Source: Cognatazoarcus halotolerans (GTDB lineage: Bacteria > Pseudomonadota > Gammaproteobacteria > Burkholderiales > Rhodocyclaceae). From it: 64,000 nt of DNA. This document shows, one piece after another, positions 48,360 to 57,621 of the stretch. The stretch's first letter is position 1, and each line of letters opens with the position of its first letter. The translations under genes were made by a program, and so were the position numbers. The stretch lies in NCBI RefSeq assembly GCF_009800965.1, contig NZ_WUAF01000009.1, positions 62,001-126,000 on the forward strand. Direction: 5' to 3'. The notes beneath the pieces are model-generated. The model ran no database searches. It was not told where the DNA came from and saw only the letters and a list, made by a program, of their open reading frames with translations.

Positions 48360-49429
48360 TAGTCGAATCTCCGCAATGCCAGACCGCAGGCGACAAGCAG
48401 GCTGGGCGCATCAGCCATGAGGTTCTTGGGTCGGATCTTCTGGGACAGGGTCATTCCAGCGAACGGGTTGGCCACCATGCACGACACCTGCGTGCGCCCG
48501 GAAACGACCTCGGCGAGGCCCGCAATTACCGCACAGCCACCCGCCAGGACGATCTGATCGACCTGGTTGTACTGCGTGGAAGTGAAGAAGAACTGCAGCG
48601 CCCGCGAGATTTCCAGTGCCAGACTGTCCATGAAGGGGCGCAGCAGTTCGGTCTCGTAGTTTTCCGGCAGACTCGCACTGCGCTTGGCTGCCTCGGCTTC
48701 ATCAAAACTCATGCCGTACTGTCGGGCAATATCCTGGGTCAACAGATTGCCGCCGAACGACTGCTCGCGCGCGTATATCTGATGACCATCACGCAGAACG
48801 GTCACATCGAGCGAGGTTGCGCCGATATCCACCAGCGCAATGATTTTGCCCTCCATGCCGCCCTGTATGTTTTTCGCGACCAGTTCGAAAGCTGCCTGCG
48901 CCGCAAAGGACTCGACATCCACGACCTGCGCCTTGAGGCCGGCGGCCTCTGCGGCCGCGACTCGATCCTCGACCTTTTCCTTTCTCGAAGCGGCAATAAG
49001 CACCTCGACGTCGTCGCTGTCGCCGGCGGGGCCGATTACCTGAAAATCCAGATTGACCTCTTCCAGAGCAAACGGAATGTACTGGTTGGCCTCGGCCTCA
49101 ACCTGTACTTCCATCTCCTGTTCGCGAAGGCCACCCGGAAGCGTTATTCGCTTGGTGATCACCGACGAGGCGGGCAGCCCCATCGCGACCAGCTTGGCGT
49201 TGCTGGCCATCCGCCTCAGCGCGCGTCTGACGGAATCGGAAACGGCTTCAAGATTGGCAACATTGCCATCGACAACTGCCTCACGCGCCAGAGGTTCGAC
49301 TGCGTAGCGCTCGATACAGAAGCCCGTTTTGTCATCGCCGGACAACTCCACCATCTTTACCGAAGACGTGGAAATATCCAGACCGATCAAAGGGCGCGCC
49401 TTTCGAGCAAAAAGCGAGAAATCAAGCAC
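48359..49429 (-). CDS. pilM: Type IV pilus assembly ATPase-like protein PilM
   Basis: 356 residues of the actin-like FtsA/PilM fold, cytoplasmic. The nucleotide-binding elements are GLDISTSSVKMVEL (16-29), LVDIGATSLDVTVLRDG (near 197-213) and IVLAGGCAVIAGL. It binds the N-terminus of PilN. First gene of the pilMNOPQ operon, divergent from the class A PBP gene, an arrangement conserved in beta- and gammaproteobacteria. Confidence 0.97.
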   Translation of the reverse strand: MLDFSLFARKARPLIGLDISTSSVKMVELSGDDKTGFCIERYAVEPLAREAVVDGNVANLEAVSDSVRRALRRMASNAKLVAMGLPASSVITKRITLPGGLREQEMEVQVEAEANQYIPFALEEVNLDFQVIGPAGDSDDVEVLIAASRKEKVEDRVAAAEAAGLKAQVVDVESFAAQAAFELVAKNIQGGMEGKIIALVDIGATSLDVTVLRDGHQIYAREQSFGGNLLTQDIARQYGMSFDEAEAAKRSASLPENYETELLRPFMDSLALEISRALQFFFTSTQYNQVDQIVLAGGCAVIAGLAEVVSGRTQVSCMVANPFAGMTLSQKIRPKNLMADAPSLLVACGLALRRFD

Positions 49430-49561
49430 GTGATTTTCCCTTTATTTTCCGTTAGTTACGCGCACAAACAATAATTCGCTTGAAATGCTAACAACAAGCC
49501 ACCCGGGTGTAAAGTTAAATCGGGTCAGGCACTTGCGGTGGTGCACATTTGCGTGGCGCTC

Positions 49562-49567
49562 TATAAT
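49562..49567 (+). promoter_or_regulatory. Consensus -10 box for the PBP1A gene
   Basis: A perfect TATAAT stands 29 bases before the chosen start codon. No good -35 hexamer lies at 16-18 bases; TTGCGG (49533-49538) is 23 bases away. Confidence 0.35.
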
Positions 49568-49596
49568 TCGGCTCCTTGTCCGCCACTGGAAACCCG

Positions 49597-52008
49597 ATGC
49601 GCTGGGTCCTATATCCGCTTGCCGTCATTTTTTCACTTGCCCTTGTTGCACTGGCCGGTGTAGCGGCACTGACCGCCTTTTCCTGGCCGAACCTGCCATC
49701 GGTCGACATCCTCACCGACTATCACCCCAAGATCCCCCTGCGAATCTTTACTGCCGACGGTCACCTTCTCGCCGAATACGGCGAAGAACGTCGCTCTTTC
49801 GTGCCTATAGACCAGATTCCGGCAGTAATGAAAAACGCGGTGCTCGCGGCAGAGGACGAACGTTTTTACGAGCACCCCGGAGTCGATGCTATCGGCATCG
49901 CCCGCGCAGCCCTGGCCAACCTTACCTCGGGCGGAAAGCAGCAAGGCGCATCGACCATCACCATGCAGGTGGCACGCAATTTCTTCCTCACGCGCGAAAA
50001 AAGTTTTAGTCGCAAATTCTACGAAATCCTTCTTTCCATAAAGATCGAACGCAATCTCACCAAGGACCAGATCCTCGAGATCTACCTCAATCAAATCTAT
50101 CTTGGGCAGCGCTCCTACGGTTTTGCAACTGCCGCTCGTACCTATTTCGACAAATCCGTGAAAGACTTGAGCATTGGAGAAGCCGCAATGCTCGCGGGCC
50201 TGCCGAAGGCCCCCTCCGCCTACAACCCGATTGTGAATCCGAAGCGCGCGGCGCTGCGCCAGGCCTACGTGCTTCGTCGGATGCGCGAACTCGGATTTAT
50301 CACTGAGTCGGAGTTCCGAGAAGCCACGGAAAACCCGGTACGTGCGGTCTCTGCTCGCAGCAGTCCGAACCGGATCAACGTACACGGCGAGTATGTTGCC
50401 GAGATGGCGCGACGGATTGCAGTGGAGCAGTTCAAGGACGCAGCCTACGAGATGGGGATCCGCATCACCACGACCATCTCCAGCGAAGACCAGGAAGCCG
50501 CATATCAGGCGCTTCGCAAGGGCGTGCTCGACTATGACCGTCGCCACGGCTATCGAGGGCCGGAATCCTTTGCCGACATGAAGGACATCCGCTCGGATCA
50601 GGACGAAGCACTGGACGACATTCTCGCCGATGTGCCCGACTACGATGATCTGCTGGCAGCCGTAGTGCTCAAGGTCGAACCCAAAAAGGTTACGGCATAC
50701 CGGCGCGGCACGACGATCGAGATCGAGGGAGCTGGACTGCGCTTTGCGGCGCCGATGCTTTCGGATCGGGCCCCTGCGGGCAAGCGGGTGCGGCGCGGCG
50801 CGGTCATTCGGATCCGCAATACCGGAAAGGGCTGGGAGATTCTCCAGCTTCCGCAGGTTCAGGCCGCCCTGGTCGCAACAGACCCCCATAGTGGTGCAAT
50901 CAAGGCACTGGTGGGTGGTTTCGACTTTGGCCTGAGCAAGTTCAATCACGTCACCCAGGGCTGGCGCCAGCCAGGATCCAGCTTCAAACCCTTCATCTAT
51001 TCGGCAGCGCTCGAGAAAGGCTACAGCCCGGCCAGCTGGGTGGATGACTCTCCCCTGAGTTTTTCTTCCGGTGTTACCGGCAGTCAGGCGTGGGAGCCAA
51101 AGAACTATGACGGGCGCTACGATGGCCCGATGACCATCCGTGACGCGCTGGCTCGCTCGAAGAACATGGTGTCGATTCGTTTGCTGCAATCGATTGGACC
51201 GGAGTACGCGCAGGACTACATCACCCGTTTCGGCTTCGAGCGAGACCGTCACCCGCCCTACCTCACCATGGCTCTGGGCGCAGGTTCGGCAACGGTGTGG
51301 GAGATGGCCAGCGGGTATTCGGTTTTTGCCAATGGCGGCTTCAGGGTCGAGCCCTACATCGTCAAGGAAATGGTAGACGGCGACGGTCGGGTACTTGCCC
51401 GGGTGGATCCGCCACTGGCCAGCGAGTCGGCAGCGCGGGTCATCGACCCGCGCAACGCCTACCTGATGGATTCGATGCTTCGCGATGTTGTCCGGCGCGG
51501 CACCGGAGCCCGCGCCCGCAGCCTGGGTCGAAACGATCTGGCCGGCAAGACCGGCACCACGAACGATTACGTCGATGCCTGGTTCTGCGGCTATTCACCC
51601 CGCCTGGTCGCAATCAGCTGGGTCGGTTTCGACCAGCCGCAGAACCTTGGCCGGGGTGAAACCGGCGGTGCAGCCGCACTGCCGATCTGGATCGATTTCA
51701 TGCGCTCCGCGCTCAAGGACGTACCGGAAACCCGGCTTGAGCAGCCGCCCGGCCTGATCCGCATCCAGACGGAAGACGGGAACAGCAATGAGCTGATGTA
51801 TCAGGAAAACCTCCCACCCGTTCCGCCGGAGCCGACCATCGACCCGGACGCGTTGCCGCCACCTAGCGAAGAGCCGTTCAGCTACGGCCCGGGCTTCTTC
51901 CCATCGCCGCCGACGCCATCTCCGGCACCGGCGCCGGTCGCTCCCGCCCCCCAGCGCAACCCGGCGCCCGTCTACGATCTGGCACCACGACCAATCAAGC
52001 GAAACTAG
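49597..52008 (+). CDS. mrcA: Class A penicillin-binding protein 1A (glycosyltransferase/transpeptidase)
   Basis: 803 residues. One N-terminal membrane anchor (VLYPLAVIFSLALVALAGVAALTAF), then the glycosyltransferase family 51 domain (AVLAAEDERFYEHPGVD, GASTITMQVARNFFL, KDQILEIYLNQIYLGQRSYGFATAARTYF), an OB-like insert, and the transpeptidase domain with catalytic Ser in PGSSFKPFIYSAAL, SKN in ARSKNMVS and KTGTT in LAGKTGTTND. A Pro-rich tail (about 740-803) is disordered. ATG 49597 is preferred over the in-frame TTG at 49576. Polymerises and cross-links peptidoglycan. Confidence 0.96.
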   Translation: MRWVLYPLAVIFSLALVALAGVAALTAFSWPNLPSVDILTDYHPKIPLRIFTADGHLLAEYGEERRSFVPIDQIPAVMKNAVLAAEDERFYEHPGVDAIGIARAALANLTSGGKQQGASTITMQVARNFFLTREKSFSRKFYEILLSIKIERNLTKDQILEIYLNQIYLGQRSYGFATAARTYFDKSVKDLSIGEAAMLAGLPKAPSAYNPIVNPKRAALRQAYVLRRMRELGFITESEFREATENPVRAVSARSSPNRINVHGEYVAEMARRIAVEQFKDAAYEMGIRITTTISSEDQEAAYQALRKGVLDYDRRHGYRGPESFADMKDIRSDQDEALDDILADVPDYDDLLAAVVLKVEPKKVTAYRRGTTIEIEGAGLRFAAPMLSDRAPAGKRVRRGAVIRIRNTGKGWEILQLPQVQAALVATDPHSGAIKALVGGFDFGLSKFNHVTQGWRQPGSSFKPFIYSAALEKGYSPASWVDDSPLSFSSGVTGSQAWEPKNYDGRYDGPMTIRDALARSKNMVSIRLLQSIGPEYAQDYITRFGFERDRHPPYLTMALGAGSATVWEMASGYSVFANGGFRVEPYIVKEMVDGDGRVLARVDPPLASESAARVIDPRNAYLMDSMLRDVVRRGTGARARSLGRNDLAGKTGTTNDYVDAWFCGYSPRLVAISWVGFDQPQNLGRGETGGAAALPIWIDFMRSALKDVPETRLEQPPGLIRIQTEDGNSNELMYQENLPPVPPEPTIDPDALPPPSEEPFSYGPGFFPSPPTPSPAPAPVAPAPQRNPAPVYDLAPRPIKRN

Positions 52009-52011
52009 GTG

Positions 52012-52035
52012 AGCGCACCGCGCTGTCGGTGCGCT
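52012..52035. terminator. Hairpin between convergent mrcA and cyaY
   Basis: AGCGCACCG pairs with CGGTGCGCT around a six-base loop, directly after the mrcA stop. It can serve both converging genes. Confidence 0.6.
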
Positions 52036-52044
52036 GCGGGGCGG

Positions 52045-52374
52045 TCACTCATCGCCAGCCGAAAGGTCGATGTTGCGTCCAGCCTGCTCGCTGAATATCC
52101 GCCCGAGGGCGGCGTAAAGTTCCACGCCGTCACGCGTCCCGAGCCACTTCCCGGATTCGGGCCTGAAGTGAAATCCGCCGCTTTTGGCCGCGACCCAGAT
52201 CTCCCGCGCCGCGGTGTGGCGGTTGATCACGACCTTGCTGCCGTTCACGAACTCGAGTTCGAGCACGCCTCCGGGCTGCACCTCGAGCTCAATGTCATCG
52301 TCAAAGGCTTCGAGCGCCTGCTCAATGCGGGTCAGCTCCGCTTCCGCCAGCACATTGAATGCGGCCTCATCCAT
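52045..52374 (-). CDS. cyaY: Iron donor protein CyaY (frataxin)
   Basis: 109 residues. The first helix is rich in Asp/Glu (MDEAAFNVLAEAELTRIEQALEAFDDDIELEVQPGG), which binds iron, followed by the conserved beta-sheet (VLELEFVNGSKVVINRHTAAREIWVAAKSGGFHF). It modulates iron supply to iron-sulfur cluster assembly. ATG 52374 fits family length; the frame's 52-codon upstream extension overlaps the divergent lptM gene. cyaY beside lptM-lysA is the usual order. Confidence 0.95.
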   Translation of the reverse strand: MDEAAFNVLAEAELTRIEQALEAFDDDIELEVQPGGVLELEFVNGSKVVINRHTAAREIWVAAKSGGFHFRPESGKWLGTRDGVELYAALGRIFSEQAGRNIDLSAGDE

Positions 52375-52420
52375 TTGTGTCACTCCATCTGTTAACATCG
52401 CCGTTTTATCCGGATTCGCC

Positions 52421-52588
52421 ATGCGCGCTCTTCGATTTCTCTGCTTTGCGTCCCTGGTAGCAGTGCTGGCCAGCTGCGGCATCAAAGGGCCCCTGTATCT
52501 GCCCGATACCCGGCCGGCGCCGGACGGCAAGGCCGGACACGAGCCGGCGGATCATAACAACAAACTCCGGCAGGACGCCCCGCAATGA
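52421..52588 (+). CDS. lptM: LPS translocon maturation lipoprotein LptM (YifL-like)
   Basis: 55 residues. The signal peptide MRALRFLCFASLVAVLASC ends in a lipobox with Cys19, followed at once by the family signature GIKGPLYLP. The remainder is a short hydrophilic tail. LptM assists disulfide maturation of the LptDE complex. Overlaps lysA by four bases (ATGA), so the pair is translationally coupled. Divergent from cyaY across 46 bases. Confidence 0.92.
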   Translation: MRALRFLCFASLVAVLASCGIKGPLYLPDTRPAPDGKAGHEPADHNNKLRQDAPQ

Positions 52589-53850
52589 GCACCTATCCAA
52601 TTTCCACGCTGCACGAAGAAGCAGCGGGTCTTTACCTTGAAGGCGTATCGTTGGCCACACTGGCCGAGCAGTACGGCACACCGACCTACGTTTATTCCCG
52701 CGAGGCCCTGACGGTCGCTTTCAATGCCTACCAGGCGGCCTTGAAGGGACACCGTGCGAGGATCTTCTACGCGGTCAAATCCAATTCGAATCTGGCGGTA
52801 CTCAACCTGTTCTCGCGGCTCGGCGCCGGTTTCGACATCGTGTCGGGGGGGGAGCTCGCACGGGTCCTCGCGGCTGGCGGCGATGCGGGGGTAGTCGTGT
52901 TTTCCGGCGTCGGAAAATCCGAAGCCGAAATGCGGCAAGCTCTGCGGGCGGGGATACGTTGTTTCAACGTGGAATCAGCAGCCGAACTGAACCGACTGGC
53001 AGCCATTGCGAGCGACATGGGCAAGATCGCACCGATCGCCCTGCGGGTGAATCCGGACGTCGACCCGAAGACCCATCCATACATCTCGACCGGCCTGCGC
53101 AGCAACAAATTCGGTGTTGCCTTCGACGAAGCCCTGACGCTGTATCGCCGCGCAGCCACCCTCCCGGGCCTGAGGATCAGCGGTATCGCCTGCCACATCG
53201 GCTCGCAGTTGCTGGATCCAGCCCCCATTGCGGAAGCTGCCGACAAGATTCTCGGTCTCGTCGATCAACTCGCCGGAGAGGGCATTCCACTCGACCATAT
53301 CGACCTAGGCGGCGGGCTCGGCATCCGTTACAAGGACGAAACACCGCCCACGCCGGCGGAGTACCTCGCACCGCTGCTGGCACGATTCGCCGGCCGAAGC
53401 GAAGAGATCAGTCTCGAACCGGGCCGCTCACTGATCGGCAACGCCGGCCTGCTTCTGACCCGCATCGAGTATCTGAAGCCCGGATCGGAAAAGAATTTTG
53501 CGGTGGTCGACGCAGCCATGAACGATCTGGCGCGCCCGGCGCTCTACGATGCCTTCCATGAAGTGGTCACGGTCAGCCGTTCCGATACGGCCACGCAGCG
53601 TTACGAGATAGTCGGACCGATCTGTGAAAGCGGGGACTTTCTTGCCCATGACCGCGAACTCGCCGCAGCCCCTGGGGATCTTTTGGCCCTGTTGTCGGCG
53701 GGAGCTTACGGCATGACCATGAGTTCGAACTACAACACCCGTCCGCGGGCCGCGGAAGTCATGGTGGACGGAACACGCACATGGCTGATCCGCGAACGCG
53801 AGCAGATCGCAGACCTGTATCGGGGTGAGCACATGATGAACGCTGACTGA
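52585..53850 (+). CDS. lysA: Diaminopimelate decarboxylase
   Basis: 421 residues of the fold III PLP enzymes; makes L-lysine from meso-diaminopimelate. The PLP lysine is in IFYAVKSNSNLAVL (near 60), and the remaining elements are HIGSQL, the phosphate-binding GGGLGI, EPGRSLIGNAG and the catalytic cysteine in GPICESGDF; the substrate region YGMTMSSNYNTRPRAAEV is conserved. A run of eight G at 52845-52852 lies in the coding sequence. Confidence 0.97.
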   Translation: MSTYPISTLHEEAAGLYLEGVSLATLAEQYGTPTYVYSREALTVAFNAYQAALKGHRARIFYAVKSNSNLAVLNLFSRLGAGFDIVSGGELARVLAAGGDAGVVVFSGVGKSEAEMRQALRAGIRCFNVESAAELNRLAAIASDMGKIAPIALRVNPDVDPKTHPYISTGLRSNKFGVAFDEALTLYRRAATLPGLRISGIACHIGSQLLDPAPIAEAADKILGLVDQLAGEGIPLDHIDLGGGLGIRYKDETPPTPAEYLAPLLARFAGRSEEISLEPGRSLIGNAGLLLTRIEYLKPGSEKNFAVVDAAMNDLARPALYDAFHEVVTVSRSDTATQRYEIVGPICESGDFLAHDRELAAAPGDLLALLSAGAYGMTMSSNYNTRPRAAEVMVDGTRTWLIREREQIADLYRGEHMMNAD

Positions 53851-53863
53851 GCAGGCAATCGAC

Positions 53864-53906
53864 CGCCGGCAGGATCGAAGCGGCCAATGCGCCGTTCCTG
53901 CCGGCG
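53864..53906 (+). terminator. Long hairpin after lysA
   Basis: CGCCGGCAGGA (53864-53874) pairs with TCCTGCCGGCG (53896-53906), 11 bp with a 21-base loop, starting 14 bases after the lysA stop. No T-tract follows. Confidence 0.5.
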
Positions 53907-53922
53907 CCCCGTATCGACCATC

Positions 53923-53939
53923 TGCGACATCATGTCGCA
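53923..53939. promoter_or_regulatory. Perfect 17-bp palindrome upstream of the copper receptor
   Basis: TGCGACA-TCA-TGTCGCA lies 81 bases before the start of the receptor gene. The symmetry and position suggest a repressor or activator site; the protein is not identifiable from sequence. Confidence 0.5.
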
Positions 53940-54019
53940 CGACAACTTGCAGCACGCTACCGTATGGTTGCGCCCGCCGGGCCCCGGACTCCTCCCGGGC
54001 CCGATAACGGGAGTACGCA

Positions 54020-56038
54020 ATGCGCATTACGGTTTTCAGGCTCAGCCCGCTGGCGCTGGCCCTTTCCACACTGCACGCCGGGACGACTCTTGCATCCGAG
54101 GATACCGCCCTCGATGCCGTCGTCGTAACCGCTCCAGCCATGGAGAGCCCGCTGACGGTCAGCACCGACCCGAAGGCGCCACGGCAGCCGATGCCGGCTC
54201 ACGACGGAGCGGATCTGCTCAAGAACATTCCCGGCTTCTCGGTGATCCGCAAGGGCGGTACCGACGGCGACCCGGTATTTCGCGGAATGGCCGCATCGCG
54301 CCTCGGCATTCTCCTCGATGGCGAAATGATTCTCGGCGGTTGTGGGATGCGCATGGATCCTCCCACGGCCTATGTATTCCCCGAAGCCTACGATCGGGTA
54401 ATCGTTCAAAAGGGGCCTCAGACGGTCCTTTACGGCCCCGGAAACAGCGCCGGCGTGGTCCGCTTCGAGCGTACACCGCCGCGGTTCGACAGCACAGGCA
54501 GCCGCTTTGACGGCAGCCTGCTGGTCGGGAGCAACGATCGCAACGATCAGGTCGTCACCGCTGCGACGGGCACCCCACAATTCTACGCAGATGCCGCGGC
54601 AACCCGGTCCGACGCCAACAACTACGAGGACGGAAGCGGGCGAGAAATTCATTCGGCATATACCCGATGGAGCACGAATCTGGCACTTGGCTGGACACCA
54701 GACGCAAACACGCGAATCGAATTGAGCCTGGCGAAAAGCGATGGAGAAGCGGCATATGCCGACCGATCGATGGACGGCGTCAAGTTCGACCGGGAAAACG
54801 TGGGGCTGAAATTCGAGAAACGCATGATCTCGCCATGGCTGGCAAAGCTCGAAGCGCAGCTCTATCGGAATTACGTCGACCACGTAATGGACAATTACTC
54901 GCTTCGCACCGCGACCGGCATGAAGATGGTCAGCAACCCGGACCGCGAAACGACTGGTGGACGAATCGCGGCAACACTGAACGTCGCCCCATCGAGCGTT
55001 CTTGATCTCGGCATCGACTTTCAGAAGAACGAACACAGCCTGCGCTCGGCAAGCAGCATGATGTCCGACCCCGATTACGAATCCCTGGACCGAAAGCCGG
55101 ACATGCGCTTCGAAACCCTGGGAATCTTTGCCGAACTGGCCCACGAACTTGATGACACTGATCGCGTGATCGGCGGATTACGGCTTGATCGCAGCACCGC
55201 AGAAGATCAACGCACCGGCAAGACAAGCTCCGGCACGAAGGAAACCGACGACCTCGCGGCAGCCTTTCTGCGCTGGGAACGTGCGCTCGGAGGCGGCAAG
55301 ACACTCTACGCGGGTATCGGTCATAGCGAACGTGCAGCCGATTACTGGGAGCGGACGAAGAACCCGGCGGCCACCTCGCCGATGATGACCGGAGCGGCCA
55401 GTACGTTCTCGCTGGCCCCCGAAAAGACGACACAGCTCGACCTCGGCGCCATTCATCGTGCCGGCCCGCTTCAGGCATCGGTTTCGCTGTTCTACGCCAA
55501 GCACCGTGACTACATCCTGATCGAACAACTTCCGCTGGTAAGCAGCTTCGCCAGCACCGCGCGCAACATCGACGCAACTACCTACGGGCTCGAGAGCGAT
55601 ATGAGCTACCGACTCGCACCGCGCTGGACGGGTACCGCCACGCTCGCCTGGGTCCATGGCAAGAATGACACGGATGGCACGCCGCTTGCCCAGATCCCGC
55701 CCCTCGAAGGCCGGCTCGGTCTCGAATATGACACAGGGGTCTGGTCAGCGGGAGCCCTATGGCGTCTCGTCGGCGGTCAGCACCGTGTAGACGTCGGCGC
55801 CGGAAACATCGTCGGCCAGGATATAGGACCAACCGCGGGATTCGGCGTGTTCTCGATCAATGCCGGCTACCGTGTCCGCAAGGACGTCCTTGTCAGCGCC
55901 GGAATCGACAACCTGTTCGACAAGACCTATGCCGAACACATTTCGCGCAGTGGGGCAATGATCAATGGTTACGAACAGACCACGCGGGTCAACGAACCGG
56001 GACGCACGTTCTGGCTGAAAGCGCGGCTCGCGCTCTGA
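54020..56038 (+). CDS. oprC: TonB-dependent copper receptor, OprC/NosA type
   Basis: 672 residues with a signal peptide (MRITVFRLSPLALALSTLHAGTTLA). The plug domain contains DAVVVTAPAMESPLTV (TonB-box region), DGADLLKNIPGFSVIRKGGTDGDPVFRGMAASRLGILLDGEMILGGCGMRMDPPTAYVFPEAYDRVIVQKGPQTVLYGPGNSAG, which is strongly characteristic of the OprC family, including the CxMxM copper-binding segment. A 22-strand barrel follows, ending in LKARLAL with a hydrophobic C-terminal residue suited to outer membrane insertion. Takes up copper across the outer membrane; in denitrifiers the homologue NosA supports nitrous oxide reductase. Single gene with a palindrome upstream. Confidence 0.93.
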   Translation: MRITVFRLSPLALALSTLHAGTTLASEDTALDAVVVTAPAMESPLTVSTDPKAPRQPMPAHDGADLLKNIPGFSVIRKGGTDGDPVFRGMAASRLGILLDGEMILGGCGMRMDPPTAYVFPEAYDRVIVQKGPQTVLYGPGNSAGVVRFERTPPRFDSTGSRFDGSLLVGSNDRNDQVVTAATGTPQFYADAAATRSDANNYEDGSGREIHSAYTRWSTNLALGWTPDANTRIELSLAKSDGEAAYADRSMDGVKFDRENVGLKFEKRMISPWLAKLEAQLYRNYVDHVMDNYSLRTATGMKMVSNPDRETTGGRIAATLNVAPSSVLDLGIDFQKNEHSLRSASSMMSDPDYESLDRKPDMRFETLGIFAELAHELDDTDRVIGGLRLDRSTAEDQRTGKTSSGTKETDDLAAAFLRWERALGGGKTLYAGIGHSERAADYWERTKNPAATSPMMTGAASTFSLAPEKTTQLDLGAIHRAGPLQASVSLFYAKHRDYILIEQLPLVSSFASTARNIDATTYGLESDMSYRLAPRWTGTATLAWVHGKNDTDGTPLAQIPPLEGRLGLEYDTGVWSAGALWRLVGGQHRVDVGAGNIVGQDIGPTAGFGVFSINAGYRVRKDVLVSAGIDNLFDKTYAEHISRSGAMINGYEQTTRVNEPGRTFWLKARLAL

Positions 56039-56057
56039 CGCGGCCGGCTCCACGCAC

Positions 56058-56083
56058 GAGGCCCCGATTGCCAGCGGGGCCTC
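56058..56083. terminator. Bidirectional terminator between oprC and the PEP-CTERM gene
   Basis: GAGGCCCCG pairs with CGGGGCCTC around an eight-base loop, between two converging stops. Confidence 0.7.
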
Positions 56084-56096
56084 GGCAAGCTGCTGT

Positions 56097-56837
56097 TCAG
56101 CCGCGGCGACGCCGTGCAATCCCTGCGAGCAGCCCCAGGCCAGCCAGCATCATTGCGTAGCTTTCCGGCTCGGGTACTGCGGCAGCGACCGAAAATGGTG
56201 TGAGATCGGGCTCGGCATCGGCACTCGCCACCTTGAAGATCGACCAGTCGGCAGCGTTGTTCACCGTCGATGCGTAGCTTCCGAATACACTCGCGCCGCT
56301 TCTTGGCCCGACATACGTACCGAAGCGGGTCCCGGCATCAAGCGCGACCGCAGTGGTCCCAAGGATCAGACCCGTGCCGTTCAGCTGGTCTCCGACAAAG
56401 CCGTCGTTCGATATCGCCGCCAGAAAGCCGGACGGGTTCGCATCGTCGGCGCCAATATAAGCAAAGAGCCCATCGCCACCGCCCGCCAGGTTCGCAGTTC
56501 CGGTTGCGCTCAGCGCTCCTGCGCTCGCGCTGCGATCGGCAGCACGATTCACGCCGCTGAACCGAACCACGGCACCTGCCGCGACCGCTTCGGCGCCAAG
56601 CGACCATGTGTAGACCGCCTCACCCGAATTGAACGCACCGCCGACACCAAGCGCCTCCCCGTTCCATTCGTTCTCGGTGAAGTAGATCACCGTGTCCATC
56701 GGAAGATCGGCGAGCGCCACGATGGCCCAACCATCTTCGTCGGTATTGAAAGAAGTGAATGCAATATCGCCAGCTTCCAGTGCATGGGCATTCACGACCG
56801 CCAGCAGCAAACCACTGGCAAGAAGCGTATTTCTCAT
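56097..56837 (-). CDS. PEP-CTERM sorting domain protein
   Basis: 246 residues. A signal peptide (MRNTLLASGLLLAVVNAHA) is followed by a beta-rich domain (LEAGDIAFTSFNTDEDGWAIVALADLPMDTVIYFTENEWNGEAL...) and a C-terminal sorting signal: VPEPESYAMMLAGLGLLAGIARRRRG, with the PEP motif, a hydrophobic helix and a basic tail. Such proteins are processed by the exosortase EpsH system and exported in bacteria that make exopolysaccharide. ATG 56837 is preceded by AGGGGAGG. The domain resembles the N-terminal ENEW-type region seen in other secreted proteins; no enzyme motif is seen. The rfb operon lies upstream on the same strand, 235 bases away. Confidence 0.9.
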   Translation of the reverse strand: MRNTLLASGLLLAVVNAHALEAGDIAFTSFNTDEDGWAIVALADLPMDTVIYFTENEWNGEALGVGGAFNSGEAVYTWSLGAEAVAAGAVVRFSGVNRAADRSASAGALSATGTANLAGGGDGLFAYIGADDANPSGFLAAISNDGFVGDQLNGTGLILGTTAVALDAGTRFGTYVGPRSGASVFGSYASTVNNAADWSIFKVASADAEPDLTPFSVAAAVPEPESYAMMLAGLGLLAGIARRRRG

Positions 56838-57072
56838 CAGAACCTCCCCTTTTAACAATGCCATCTGCATTGCCCGGCAGAGGATATGCATTGCCACCAA
56901 TGCAAGTCAAACAATTAATACCATTGACATATTCAGCCTGGTGTATGCAGTCGCGCGCGGTGGCGGCGACGCACCACGTCATGGAGCAAAACGGGATCAG
57001 CCAAGAGCGCCTTCGCGCGGCTCCGCCCCGGCGCAGGGAGAGGAAGAGCCCCGCGGGATTCACTCGGCCCGT

Positions 57073-57621
57073 TCAGCTGAAGGTTCGTGCGTCTGCTAGC
57101 GACTTTCCGGCGCGATCCCTTACCGACAACAGCGGTTCGATACCTTCCGTAGGCCATTTGACGCCAACGCCGGGATCGTCCCAGGCTAGACAATATTCGT
57201 CATCGGGGGCGTAGTAGTCGGTCGCCTTGTAGAAGAGATCTGCGCTTTGCGAGAGTACGAAAAAACCGTGAGCGAACCCCGCGGGAATCCAGAACTGACG
57301 GTGATTCTCGGCCGAAAGCTCGACCCCCACCCAACGCCCGAAGCTTGGCGAGCTACGGCGTAGATCGACCGCAACGTCGAAAACCCGGCCACTTGCAACC
57401 CTCACCAGCTTGCCCTGTGGCTGATTGAGCTGATAATGCAGGCCGCGCAATACCCCGCGCTGGGAACGCGAATGATTGTCCTGGACAAAGCTCACCTGAA
57501 GCCCGGTCAGATCGGCAAAGGTCCGCGCGTTGAAGCTTTCCATGAAGAAACCGCGCTCGTCCCCGAACAGCCTGGGCTCGAGGATCAGAAGGCCGGCAAT
57601 GGACGTGGCGACTACGTTCAT
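57073..57621 (-). CDS. rfbC: dTDP-4-dehydrorhamnose 3,5-epimerase
   Basis: 182 residues, cupin fold. The motifs LILEPRLFGDERGFFMESFN, FVQDNHSRSQRGVLRGLHYQ (catalytic His region), VDLRRSSPSFGRWVGVELS and PAGFAHGFFVLS are present. Third enzyme of dTDP-L-rhamnose synthesis. Its ATG overlaps the rfbA stop (one base shared). Last gene of rfbBDAC. Confidence 0.96.
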   Translation of the reverse strand: MNVVATSIAGLLILEPRLFGDERGFFMESFNARTFADLTGLQVSFVQDNHSRSQRGVLRGLHYQLNQPQGKLVRVASGRVFDVAVDLRRSSPSFGRWVGVELSAENHRQFWIPAGFAHGFFVLSQSADLFYKATDYYAPDDEYCLAWDDPGVGVKWPTEGIEPLLSVRDRAGKSLADARTFS

